NCBI RefSeq assembly: GCF_958295425.1
Contig: NC_081141.1
Coordinates: forward strand, 18,037,680 to 18,101,679
Direction of reading: 5' to 3'
From: Solea solea
Taxonomy: Eukaryota; Chordata; Actinopteri; Pleuronectiformes; Soleidae
Length of the DNA stretch: 64,000 nucleotides
Under the pieces are notes generated by a model. The model did not search any database. It worked only from the letters and a program-made list of their open reading frames with translations, and had not been told where the DNA came from. Both the position numbers and the translations under genes were made by a program. Shown in pieces: positions 24,261 to 35,494 of the stretch. The first letter of the stretch is position 1. The number at the start of each line of letters is the position of its first letter.

Positions 24261-25530
24261 ACTTCCTGTTTCGGGCATTCCACTTCCTGTTGGGAGGTCA
24301 TCTCTTGCAGACATGCTCAGGACAGGTCCCTGGTGTCACATAAAAGGTTTCGTGCAAATCGGACAACATACGGCAAAGTTAGAGGGCACTTCCTGTTTAA
24401 AATGGCCAACTTCCTGTTCTTCTCCGTAAACGTGTTCAGGGAAGTTCCCTTGTCTTACATATCAAGTTTTGTTCAGATCGGACAATGTAAGACTTTACTT
24501 CCTGTTTCGGGCGTTCCACTTCCTGTAGGGAGGTGACCTTTTACGGACATGCTCAGGACAGGTCCCTGGTGTCACATATAAGGTTTTGTGCAGATCGGAC
24601 AACGTACGGCAAAGTTAGAGGGCACTTCCTGTTTAAAATGGCCGACTTCCTGTTCGGTCAACGGCGTCTCCGTAAACATGTTCAGGGAAGGTCCAGTAAC
24701 TCACATATCTAGTTTCGTGTCAATCGGACAATGTAAGACTTTACTTCCTGTTTCGGGCGTTCCACTTCCTGTAGGGAGGTGACCTTTTACGGACATGCTC
24801 AGGACAGGTCCCTGGTGTCACATATAAGATTTTGTGCAAATCGGACAACGTACGGCAAAGTTAGAGGGCACTTCCTGTTTAAAATGTCCAACTTCCTGTT
24901 CATCTCTGGAAACATGTTCAGGGAAGGTCCCGTAACTCACATATCTAGTTTTGTGTCAATCGGACAATGTAAGACTTGACTTCCTGTTTCGGGCGTTCCA
25001 CTTCCTGTTGGGAGGTCATCTCTTGCAGACATGCTCAGGACAGGTCCCTGGTGTCACATAGAAGGTTTCGTGCAAATCGGACAACGTACGGCAAAGTTAG
25101 AGGGCACTTCCTGTTTAAAATCGCCAACTTCCTGTTCGTCTCCATAAACGTGTTCAGGGAAGTTCCCTTGTCTTACATATCAAGTTTTGTTCAGATCGGA
25201 CAATGTAAGACTTTACTTCCTGTTTCGGGCGTTCCACTTCCTGTAGGGAGGTGACCTTTTACGGACATGCTCAGGACAGGTCCCTGGTGTCACATATAAG
25301 GTTTTGTGCAGATCGGACAACGTACGGCAAAGTTAGAGGGCACTTCCTGTTTAAAATGGCCGACTTCCTGTTCGGTCAACGGCGTCTCCGTAAAAATGTT
25401 CAGGGAAGGTCCAGTAACTCACATATCTAGTTTCGTGTCAATCGGACAATGTAAGACTTTACTTCCTGTTTCGGGCGTTCCACTTCCTGTAGGGAGGTGA
25501 CCTTTTACGGACATGTTGAGGAAGGGTCTG
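24261..25530 (+). repeat. Higher-order tandem array of about 240-bp units
   Basis: The anchor ACTTCCTGTTTCGGGC occurs at 24261, 24497, 24743, 24979, 25215 and 25461, giving spacings of 236, 246, 236, 236 and 246. Three unit types (A, B, C) follow in order A-B-C-A-B-C', so 24261-24978 and 24979-25530 are related by a 718-bp higher-order period. Copies one period apart differ at only a few bases, whereas adjacent units differ much more. Confidence 0.9.
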
Positions 25531-27030
25531 GGGTCCCACATACTAAGTTTCAAGTGGATACAACAATCCCTGTTGGAGCAGCATCAAAAACTATGAATGT
25601 AATTCTGTCTGCTGTCACCAGGGGGCGCTGTATTTGAAAATGAATATTTTCATATAGACGTGTTCAGGGCCGGACTGTCATCAATCCTTGCAAGTTTGGT
25701 TCAGATCGGACCAAGATTGGCAAAGTTGTAACAGTTTGTTTTTTTAGAATTTTCTACCACCACCAGGAGGCGCTGTTTTCAAAATGTACCGTTTCAGCAA
25801 CATAGTCGTCTTCAGCAACTAACCATCATCAACTATAGCAAGTTTGGTTGGGATCAGACCTTCCATCGCCAAGTTATAAGAGTTTCATTGTCTGTTATGA
25901 AAAATTATTATTATCTCCAATTTTGGCGCCCCCTATCTTGTACGCCATACAATATTTTAAAAAGCTTTTGATAACTTTTGATGCTCAACTCGTCCACATT
26001 GATCTCACCAAGTTTGAAGGTGATCGCACAAAAGCTCTAGGAGGAGATAATTGAAATACAAGCTGTCATATTGTCTGCTGTCACCAGGGGGCGCTGTTTT
26101 CGAAATTATATATTTTCATATAGACGTCTTTAGGGCCGGACTGTCATCAATCCTAGCAAGTTTGGTTCAGATCGGACCAGGATTCGCGAAGTTGTAGCAG
26201 TTTGATTTTTTGTCCCAAAAATCCGACTTTGCGTCGTTGCCATGGCAACACCGTTAAACGATTTGTCGTCATATTGATCACGCATCATCTACCATGTGTT
26301 TTGACTGTTGTCACCAATTTTGAGTGCGGTACGATTATCTGTGTAAAAGTTATTCCCGAAATCGTAAAAAAACTTTTTTTGTGTGTATTTTCTTTCACCA
26401 CAAGGAGGCGCTGTTTTCAAACTTCACCGTTTTTTCATAGACGTCTTCAGCCATGGCTCATCATCAATCATAGCAAGTTTGGTTCGGATCGGACCTTCCA
26501 TCGCAAAGTTATAAGAGTTTTGTTTTTCTGATGCGAAACATCAGAATCATCACGAACTTTGCCGCCCCCTATCTCGTGCGCCGTGCGACATTTGAAAGAA
26601 CTTTTGATACCGTGAGCTCCTCAACTGGTCCACAGGGACCTCACCAAGTTTGAAGGTGATCGCACGAAAACTCTAGGAGGAGTTAGTTCAAATACCATTG
26701 CTGCGAATTCGCCAAAATCGCCCAAAAATCGCCAATCAACCCAAGATGGCGGATTTCCTGTAGGTTTCACGGGAAAGTCGTCATCGACTTTTTTGACCGT
26801 CCCCACCTAATGAACGTGTGTACCAAGTTTCGTTCACATACGTTAAACCCGACATGAGTTGACCTAATAGAAGTTTTTTGCGTGACTTTTTAGCCCCTCC
26901 CACTTCCAATTTTCCACGCATTTTCCCCGAACGACTTTCAGACGTAAATTTACACCAGGATTGATGCGGTCACAAAAATCTGTGAGTTTTGGGGTATGGG
27001 AAAGGCCTCAAAAATGCGATTTACTTTTAG

Positions 27031-27064
<34 letters not shown>

Positions 27065-27978
27065 CTTTTGCATTTCAATAGGGTTCTTGCAACCTTGTTG
27101 CTCGAACCCTAATAATAATAATAATAATAAGGAACCACTTTTTTTCAAATTTTAAAAATAATAATGAACAGCAGCAACCGACCGGGATTACAGAAATAAG
27201 CACTTATATGCCCAGCATTCCATAACTTTCCCACCATCTGTTTAATTTTTATAAACACTGAACCTATTTGTTTAATCTTGGCCTGTCAGCAACAGGAGGA
27301 GATTGAGAGTGAGAGCGAGTGTCTGCCTGCTGAGAGCAGCACCGAAGAATTATCACCTGATCAGAGGAGACGACAAGGCAACAATAACGGGCTGTAAAAA
27401 CGTTATACACATAAATTATCCACTGAGGTGTATGAGAGAGAGAGAGCGAGTTAGATATCATTGCTCCGGTTCCCTGTGTTTCCCTCCTCTCTTCCCTCAT
27501 TGGCACGTCTGTCGCAGTTTGTTCTCAAATCACTTTCAGTCGTCTATATTATAATCATCTCCACTAGAGATAAAAGAGATAAAAATGTAAAATCCGATGC
27601 AATCCAAAAATCCTATATATCGCATGCTTCACTATGCACAGAATTTGCATAGCATTTTAGCTGAGTCATGTTCGGGCTGTTTATTTCTTCTTTTTGGGAG
27701 AACAATATTTGTTACACAGTTGGAGAATTATGTCTTTGCGATGACTCCGCATAAATGTGTTGTTAACAGCTTCATAGTTCATAAATGGTCTAAAATGACT
27801 GTATCAGCATCAGTAGATACTCGAGTTTGTGATATCGGTATCGGACATAAAAAAGTGGTGTCATCCCATTCCTATCTGGTATACCGTGTGCTTAAGTGGT
27901 ACTTGTGTTGTTGGGTGGTTGGTGACACAACTAACCAAAACTCAAATCATTTTATGGCTTAATAGTATAATACATTTA

Positions 27979-28587
27979 GGGCTGCAAATAACGATCATAA
28001 TCGAATAATCTGTCGATTAATCTCTCAATTAATCAAGTCATCGCTTGGAAAAATGTTGATCAGTGTTTCACAAACATGGAAATAATAATGTTTTCAAATG
28101 TCTTCTTTGTCCACAAACCAAAATTATTTAGTTAACAAATAATATATATAAATTGTTTATTTGTTATATGAAGCAAAACAAAACTGAAAAATATTCACAC
28201 TTAAGAAGCTGAAAAATAAAGAAAAAATTAAATATTGAAACTGATTAATTACCACATTAGTTGACAATTCATGTAGTAATTGATACATGTATTACTTATT
28301 ATTATACATTTATTTAGGTCAGCAACAGTTTGTGTGTTTGTTTTTTGTAAAACAAGCTTAAAAAGATTGTTCAGCTTCTTAAATGTGAATATTATATATC
28401 TATTATATATTATATCTGGTTTATTTGCTTCATATAACATAGAGATCATTGAAACTGAATCATTTCAGTTTGTGGACAAAACAAGACGACAGAAAACATC
28501 ATCATTTCCAGGTTTGGGAAAAACTGCTGAACATTTTTCAACATTTTCTAACCAAACAAGTAGAAATGAGAATAATCGTTGCAGCCC
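27979..28587. mobile_element. Foldback hAT-like MITE with perfect 8-bp target duplication
   Basis: The ends are GGGCTGCA and TGCAGCCC, flanked by TACATTTA on both sides (27971-27978 and 28588-28595), a perfect 8-bp duplication. The arms are long imperfect inverted repeats, for example CACTTAAGAAGCTGAAAAAT near 28197-28216 against the inverted block at about 28367-28390. It is noncoding. Confidence 0.85.
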
Positions 28588-29559
28588 TACATTTATTACA
28601 TGTATCACCTTTAAATGACAAAAAAAAGAGACTCAAAAGTCACTTTGAGGATTTTCACAGTCCAGTGTGTGTACCACATGCCCCAACAGCAAACTGGTTA
28701 GACAAATATCTTACAGTGCTGCCATCGTTACAGCAGAGCTAAACTCTGCATAACATATACGTGTGGTTAAAGAAGGCAGCGTACCACTCCACGAAGAGCA
28801 TTTGAATTATGGGTCATCTGTGATGGTGCAGTAATGGGTGGCCTTCACTTCGAGCAGTCTGCCCTTCATCATCAGAGAGCAGCACTTAAGCCACTGACGA
28901 ACAGGCAGCAGCCAAGTGTGTTTATGTTGTAGCTCCTCGTGACGCAAATTAATAGCAAGTCACAAAGAGGTTTTGTGTGGGAAATGTTGGAAACGGCAAC
29001 AAAAGCAGTCTATTTTGTGTCTCAGACTAAAAGTGAGGAAAAGGGGACTGTCAATTAAAAACCCAACGTGACTAAGAAAAAAAAAAAGGGGTTCAGATTG
29101 TGTGTGTGATTCAGCTCAGGAAGGATCGTGTGAATGCATAAAATGTTACTTTTCTTACAGCGAGCTTCACCATAACAGTGACAGTTTCCAAGCCACCTCA
29201 AAAATGTCAAGTCAAAATCACAGAGCACCTGATGCTGACAAGATCACACAGCCAGACAAACCGTTGATGGCTCAAAAGAGAGCGGGACGCATGTTTTAAC
29301 ATGTCGGAGAGAAACTGCACCCCTGAGTGTATTTTCTCAGGCCAAGAAACAACACCATAACCTTTAGGTGGGTATCTACTCTGCATTTTTTTATGTCAAC
29401 ATACTCCCCATGCAGGCTGGGTCTTGTACTTTGAAGGCTGGCTAATAATCAATACCACAGATGGATCTCACTCTCAAGAACTCGTTTCAATTCCAATGCA
29501 GACATGTTCAGTTGAGCTCAATGCACGTTAGGACAAGCTACAAGTGAAGCCGACTTAAC

Positions 29560-29960
29560 CGTGCCGTTCAATTGGACTACTGTACTTATCCAAGTATACA
29601 CTATGGGTGGGGAATCACAGGGTAACTCACGACGTGATACAACACAATTCCAATAATATCACGATACAACAGTTCTGTGATAATCAAGCAAGACAATCAT
29701 ATAGCAATACGAAGGATGACGATATATCACCAAATCAATATTTTGACCCATTCCAAGCACTAGAGGAGAATCGATTCAATGACTAAAGTGTGTCTGCCTC
29801 CACTGCACTAGGTGGCAATGCATCGCCTTGTAGCATGTTAGTATTACACCATTTCCAGTTTAGCCTACAGCTCGTTGTTAGAATGTCGAACACTATTTTG
29901 AGTCTTCCTACCGTCAATGAACTTTAAAATGTTCGATTCTTTACACTGACGGAGCATAAA
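29560..29960. repeat. Dispersed repeat, copy carrying a nested MITE
   Basis: Homologous to 1280-1600 and split by the MITE at 29604-29754. Confidence 0.6.
29604..29754. mobile_element. Short hAT-like MITE nested in a dispersed repeat
   Basis: It is related to the 8578-8974 element: the terminus is TGGGTGGGG and the interior has CCAATAATATCACGATACAA. The flanks ATACACTA (29596-29603) and AAGCACTA (29755-29762) fit a decayed 8-bp target duplication. The empty site AAACACTA is seen at 1346-1353 in the other copy of the host repeat. At about 150 bp it is an internally deleted form. Confidence 0.7.
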
Positions 29961-30904
29961 TTTGGTCTCCTCAACAATCCAATCCAGCTTGTGATCAGCA
30001 GGTTTAATTCAGTGATGTACATTTAGTTGGTGAAGGGGAGGGGCGTGATCCGAGGAAGACGCCATTAAATTTTGTATTGGTATTTAATACAGCAAATGTT
30101 TTTTTAAGAATATACAAAAATTAAACAAAATATACTTGAAATACTCCACCTTTTATAAGGGGAAACACATTTTAAAGATTACAAACTGTCATAAGTTTTT
30201 TTACTGCCATTTCTGTCACACCAAATATGATTTTGAATAAACCATCACAACTCCATTTTATGAATATTAAATAAAGTAAAATGCTTAATACACTTCTGCA
30301 AATGTATTTCGCTAATACTAAAGTGAATATTATTAACCATTTTCACAGGGCTTTGCAAGAAATATTTAACTATTTCACCACCCAGTAACATTTTTGTTGT
30401 AATAAATGTAATAATAATAACAATTATTATATTTTTCTTCAATATCATTACAACAAAGCATCAGTGTACATATATCAATATAATGTTCATTGTTTCATTG
30501 TTGATTCAATGATTCATTTTGACATAAAAGAAAAGTTGTTGTGAAAGTTTTTCCACAATTACTGTTTTCAAGAAGTTTAAAGCCACAAATAACTCGTTTG
30601 GTCTGTATTAAACACTCATATTTTATTGTGATATTGACTTATATTGATATGTATACCAAGTGACAGATATGTATCACAATACTAATTTAATATTCTCATA
30701 TTTTCCATGACATTTTGCTTGACCCTGAATAAGATTCAGATTAATTGAATTCTAATTGGTCGATCGTTTTTTGTTTTGTTTTTTTAATCGGTCCAAACTA
30801 AACATTAAATTGTGATGTGACATAAGACTCGCTGCATCTTCGGAAGTGTATGTTTTAAAAAAAAACCAAAATGAACTGAAGTAAACCCACTGTCAGTTAG
30901 TTAC

Positions 30905-31670
30905 CTAGCAACACGGCGGCACAGCAATGACAAATTGATGGCTTGCAATGCTCATCACATACCTGTACCTGTCGCTGGGCTCAGCTCACTCCAGCAGTCT
31001 GTCAGTCAGGCAGCGAAATCAAAGTTCAGCGGCCTGTCGATCTGTCTGTCCGTCTTTCCCCCTCTTGTTTCGATTCCCCACTTCCAACAAGTGACGCGGG
31101 GTTTTCTCTCCTTCAGCTCCACGCAGCCGCCGACTGAGCGAGGTGTGGAAATGATGCCATTTCTGAGGTGAACGCATCGAAAAGTCCGCCTTCAGCAGAT
31201 GAAAGGCTGCGGGTTGGATGACACGCACAGAAACACCACCACCATCTTCATCGTTGTCAGCTGAGCGCTGCTCTCCGTGACTTCAACCGCTGTTTCTGTT
31301 TACAAAATCTGGCCACATCATTGCGCCGGAGCGCCGCACGCTGGATTTCCTCAATCGTCAGAAAAGGCCACAGTAGCTATGGTAACGTTAAAATGTCCTT
31401 GAATATCCGCGCTGCCCTCTCGCAGGAGTTGACGGTTGGGTCTCGTCTCGTGGCGGCGGCGGGAGAGGAGCCCGTGGCGGCGGTGAGTTCAGCGGTGGAG
31501 CAGCAGCGACCGCCTCCGTCCACACAACCGGGAAGAGCGAAGGGTAAACAGACGACGAGCTCTCGCCATCGTAAGTTGTCACTCCTCAAGTCTCAACCGC
31601 CTGCAAGACTCCACACACAGTCCTCTCAGGCACGACACCAAAGTGCCTGCAAGGTAACCCGGGTGTCGCG
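30905..31670 (-). promoter_or_regulatory. CpG-rich region; candidate promoter and first exon of pitpnm2
   Basis: The GC and CpG content is much higher here than in the flanking 25 kb. Possible minus-strand donors exist, such as GTGAGC at about 30984-30979 and GTAACT near 30896, compatible with a 5' UTR exon spliced to the acceptor at 6256. Plus-strand GTAAGT at 31571 is also present, so bidirectional transcription is possible. Several overlapping open frames on both strands reflect the base composition and none resembles a known protein. Confidence 0.4.
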
Positions 31671-31864
31671 AGATTTCCGTTGACATTTCAAAATAAAGGT
31701 CCGACCTGCAGTTTCAGTTGATCAACGCAGCCATTCCCAAACTCGCAAAATGATAAAATCTTCTGAGGTCCATCAACATAAATAACAATTTACGAATTAT
31801 AATTAAGTCATTAACATTCATAATTTAACAAATACTGAAATGTACATAAAATGTCACAATACTG

Positions 31865-31945
31865 CACATGTATATACAGTATGTGTGTATATATATATAC
31901 ATATATGTGTATATATGTATACACAGATATATGTATATGTATTAC
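31865..31945 (+). repeat. Alternating purine-pyrimidine tract
   Basis: About 80 bases of TATATGTGTATATACATATA-type alternation near the CpG-rich region. It could adopt Z-DNA or cruciform forms. Confidence 0.7.
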
Positions 31946-32969
31946 GTATACATGAACATGGCAGTACATGTAACTAGAAAATTTGCCAATGTAACATTTT
32001 TTGTCATTACTATAAAATGGTGATTAGCCGCCACCCCTCTACATGTTCTTGATGAATAATAAAATTAGACATTTTTGTATTGGCAAAGTTTAATGTAAGA
32101 ATAAAAACTGCAAACGTTGTCAACAGTAGACCACGGCCCACACTTTGAGAATCAGTATCCTAGAACAACTTCTCCACAGAATATACACATTCACTTCATC
32201 CACGTCATCCACTTTTGTCTACAATGACAATTTCAATGCAAGTATACTGTATATCAGACCCTTCATGTATTAAATAATAAAAACATTGTACCACACACAT
32301 TTAAGCTCTCGTTGAAAACATTAGTTTAAAAAAAAAACAAAGACAGAATGCACAGCAGTTCAAACTCAATTTAGGATTTTAGTTTACAGAATTGCTCATA
32401 TAACTTCCGGTGGATGTTTTTAGTTTAAGGGCGCTTGACTGAAGCACAGACCTGGGTAGATATACAGTAGATAAGTTCCAATGGTGGGGCGCCCCCTGCT
32501 GGTAGTGGGGTAATACAAGTGTGCGCTGGTTTCATCATCAGAGTGATACAATTTTTCCGTAGACATCACCATTTTAATGTCCAGAGTAAAGGCCAAACTC
32601 TTTTTTAACAGTCATGTCCTGTGATATTTTTATTTATTAATGGATGTATTATAGTGTGACTGTAAGAGGCTATGGGTATTGTGAACGGGTATTGGGTATT
32701 ACCTCCTTTTAATATATTTTTCTACTTTTAATATTTTATTTAATGACAGTACAATACAATAAAGAATCTCGAATCTTGACGCTTGAAGACAAAGAAGTTA
32801 ACAAATAACAACCCACTTTATGAAGACACAAGATATCATAATGTTCATAAAATATTCATGCACGTGTGGAGTGTTGTCAGATAGAAAGCAACGATACACA
32901 AAGTATAGTTAGTTTGAGTCTATGCATATCTGCTTTGGTTTCATGTTATTTATGAAATACTTTCAGATT

Positions 32970-33086
32970 AAGGGCGAACTGTCCAGGGTGTACCCCGCCT
33001 ATCGCCCGATGTAGCTGAGATTGGCACAGCACCCCCCGCGACCCTCTGGTGGAGGATAAAGCGGTAGATGATGACTGACTGACTGA
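32970..33086 (+). mobile_element. LINE/SINE 3' tail fragment
   Basis: GGTGTACCCCGCCTATCGCC, GCTGAGATTGGCACAGCACC and GGATAAAGCGGTAGATGATG followed by TGACTGACTGAC is the shared 3' tail of fish L2-type LINEs and the SINEs they mobilise. It is only a fragment. Confidence 0.7.
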
Positions 33087-34254
33087 CTTTCAGATTAAGA
33101 GTAATTTCCTGTAAGCAGGCTTGACTTCAGGTCACCAACCCTTTTTTTCCGTGCAATGCATCATCTCTTACCGTAAAGTCTACACTTGGGTAAAATATGC
33201 AAATAATTTCTTCTCAGAAGTGAAGTTTTCACAAGCGGCTCTGAAATTCTACTGAAAAACAAGCAACATCTTTGTTTTTCTTTAATTAAATCATAAAGCC
33301 ATTGAAGTCTCGCTTCTTTCACACAATCACCCAAATAACACCAAGAAATTTTTAACCATTCTACTATTCGGCTTAAATATAGACATGTATTTAAGAAGTA
33401 CTCGTTCTTCTTCTTGTCACGCAGCTCATGGAAATTGACTTCCTTTCGCCGACCTCTTTAATGTGTGTGCACCCATAGCGTCACACTGCACTGAACCTGA
33501 CACCCCATCTCACAGCAAATAGTCCAAATCGGAAACAAACCACAACTCTTTGTATTCTTGATGACACACAAACACACACAAAAATGTCACACAGCGATAG
33601 CAAGATGGATTGGAAATTATAATATATAGCTTTTTTACATGTTTTAAAGGAACTTCAAGGAACTGAAACTTCAATACACAAATTGTGAAGTTCACATTAG
33701 TCATAGTTCACATTATGAAGATGTTTTTTGTATTGTACATTAAAGTGAATAAAACATATGCATAGATACAGAAGACTGCATTTGAAAGGTGACCTTTTAA
33801 GACACACAAAAGAATGACACAATCAAGGTTGAAATGTACCAAAAATTAGGGTCAGGTCTTATGTGGGCACTAAAGATAAAGTTCAAGTAATTAGAAATGC
33901 ACTTCTCCCCCGTCCGTTATATCACTGAGATGTCGTCACAGGTCATCAGAGAGATTGTCTTTTTCCTGTGACCTACATAGTTTCCTGATTGACTAATTAT
34001 AGTCCATGTCAAGGGAGGGAAGTGGACGTCTTGCACCACAGTTCAATCCGCCTGAAAAATGACTGGAACTAGTTTTAAATGACTGTGTTCAATGCTCACA
34101 TTGGTCCATTAGCTTTTTGTGAATCAAGTAAAAACTTGAACAGAACAAATTCATTTCACTGGTCCTTGGTGCTGCCTGCACCTGAAGTCAGCAATTGTGT
34201 TATGTAATGTATCAACTGAATGGTAAATAAATGAATTGAACAAGCACACCTGCA

Positions 34255-34400
34255 AAATCTGAAATACTGTTCTACTGTATATACCAGGGTATGTGATCAG
34301 AGTGGAGCTGAGGAAGGCAGTCACGTAGGAGCGCAGTGTGTAGAAAATGAAACTAATACCAAAACAAAATACTAATAAATTAAACAATAATAATTATAGT
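34255..34400 (+). repeat. Dispersed repeat, copy 2 of 3
   Basis: It starts at GAAATACTGTTCTACTGTAT, shares GTGATCAGAGTGGAGCTGAGG and the trailing GTGTGTAGAAAATGAAA with copy 3, and ends A/T-rich. The CTCTGGTGGTACTTGG segment seen in the other copies is missing, so this copy is truncated at its left end. Confidence 0.65.
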
Positions 34401-34777
34401 CACCTTATCGCTCGCTACATCGTAACCTAATTTCACTATACCAGTGTGTGAAGTGAGGAAGAGGAGGAGGATGAGAGAGAGCAAATTATCTTATTGGGAA
34501 AATCTGCCACCTTTGAAAACACAAAACTGGGGCTAAAAACAAGTTTTAAAAAAAATAATAATAATAAAATATACAGGGAATGAAAACTGCCCAGGCTAAA
34601 AAGATACAGTGATTAATACATAAAAATACACGCATAAAAACATACACAAGTTCGATAAATAAAAGGTGTATTGCACATAACCCTTATCCGCAAACCTTCA
34701 AGTTAATTTGACTCTGCATTCAACAATGTGAACATTTAAATAATTAACACATTTAAATTGTATTCATTTTAAAATAT

Positions 34778-35215
34778 ATGTGGACACATTTATCTCAGTT
34801 TGTGTCTGTAAATGACAGTTTCTTAGGATTGGGCATATCCATCCATTTTAAACACATCTCTGACCTGCTGGTGTCCCCCATAACCAGGACTAAACATGGG
34901 GAAGCTGCCTTCAGCATTTATATAGCAGTAAATATCTGGAATAAATTTCCAGGAGAGTGCAGGTCTGCTAAATCTAGTCATTCTATAAAATTTTGCCTGA
35001 AAACCTACCTGTTTGGCACTGTGATTAAGTAAAATTAAAATGATCATGATGTCAGCCATAACTGCAACTTTTATTTTCTTTTAATGTCTTTCTTTTACCT
35101 TTCTATTTAAATGTTTTATTGTGTTTTACTTTCTTTTACATCTTTAATACTGATGTATTTCTCTTTCTTTTAATTGTAAAGCACTTTAAACGGATTCAAA
35201 AATCAAGTTAAAAGT
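34778..35215 (+). mobile_element. LINE relic: C-terminal end of a reverse-transcriptase ORF plus 3' UTR
   Basis: An 84-codon open frame (34778-35032) contains TRTKHGEAAFSIY, then IWNKFPGECRSAKS and LKTYLFG. This is the conserved C-terminal tail after the RT domain in fish L2/Rex-like non-LTR elements. The following sequence includes AATTGTAAAGCACTTTAAA, typical of their 3' ends. The catalytic RT is absent, so the copy is 5'-truncated and dead. Confidence 0.7.
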
Positions 35216-35294
35216 TTAATTCCTACTTGCGTATTTTCCAGACACACGGTGGCAGCAGAGAGTCAATACACATCTGTAATTGTAGCCATGAAGA

Positions 35295-35494
35295 AAAACA
35301 GCTATGTTGATTGGCTGACAGGCCGGAAGTGTATAAAACAACAAGAAAAACAGCCATAAATGTCAACGTTGCATGTCAAGATGTAATTATTTGGGGGATT
35401 TATTGTTTCTGTTTGGCGAAATTCAGAGCGATGTAATTCCCTCAGTCGTTTTGTCTGTCTTTTACACTCGACGCCATTTCGTCGATTTAAAAAG
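35295..35494 (+). promoter_or_regulatory. mtrfr: mtrfr promoter region
   Basis: CCGGAAGTG at 35323-35331 is a consensus ETS/GABPA site, a factor often used by nuclear genes for mitochondrial proteins. An inverted CCAAT box (ATTGG) lies just upstream at 35310-35314. The ATG follows about 165 bases later. The motifs are seen directly; their use is inferred. Confidence 0.5.

Larger units (their letters stand above)
23881..27131 (+). repeat. Large composite teleost repeat with internal higher-order tandem array
   Basis: The unit opens at an (AAT)n run and a GC-rich palindrome (23910-24038), followed by three tandem copies of TACTAGTTATTTTCAG. A tandem array of 236-246-bp units follows (24261-25530), then a section of diverged modules with AGGGGGCGCTG and AGCAAGTTTGGTTCAGATCGG (25540-26700). 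It closes with a hairpin TAGGGTTC...GAACCCTA (27079-27111) and another (AAT)n run. It has no coding potential: the open frames across the array simply repeat because the DNA does. Similar GAACCCTAATAATAAT ends are common in fish genomes. The hairpin next to CTAA recalls a Helitron 3' end, but I do not assign a class. Confidence 0.75.
6256..31000. other. Long gene-free, repeat-rich stretch; probable 5' UTR intron of pitpnm2
   Basis: No open frame across roughly 25 kb resembles a known protein or has consistent splice sites. The stretch lies between the pitpnm2 acceptor at 6256 and the CpG-rich region near 31 kb, so the simplest reading is one long first intron. Repeats make up much of it and are listed separately. 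The blocks 9020-11890, 13000-15720, 16210-18900 and 28600-29560 show no element I could define. Confidence 0.5.
31671..35290. other. Intergenic stretch between pitpnm2 and mtrfr
   Basis: It contains an alternating purine-pyrimidine block at 31865-31945, a LINE/SINE tail at 32970-33086, a dispersed repeat at 34255-34400 and a LINE relic at about 34778-35215. I see no gene. Human MPHOSPH9, which lies beside MTRFR head to head, was not recognised here. Confidence 0.6.

Noticed and set aside
24156..25500. Five related open frames (64-126 codons) sharing segments such as FREGPVTHISSFVSIGQCKT
   Set aside because: They follow the period of a noncoding tandem DNA array. The frames start and stop with the repeat unit, match no known protein, and several other frames are equally open.
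24261..25530. Possible CRISPR-like array because of regular direct repeats
   Set aside because: The units are about 240 bp of contiguous repeated DNA without unique spacers, in a vertebrate genome.
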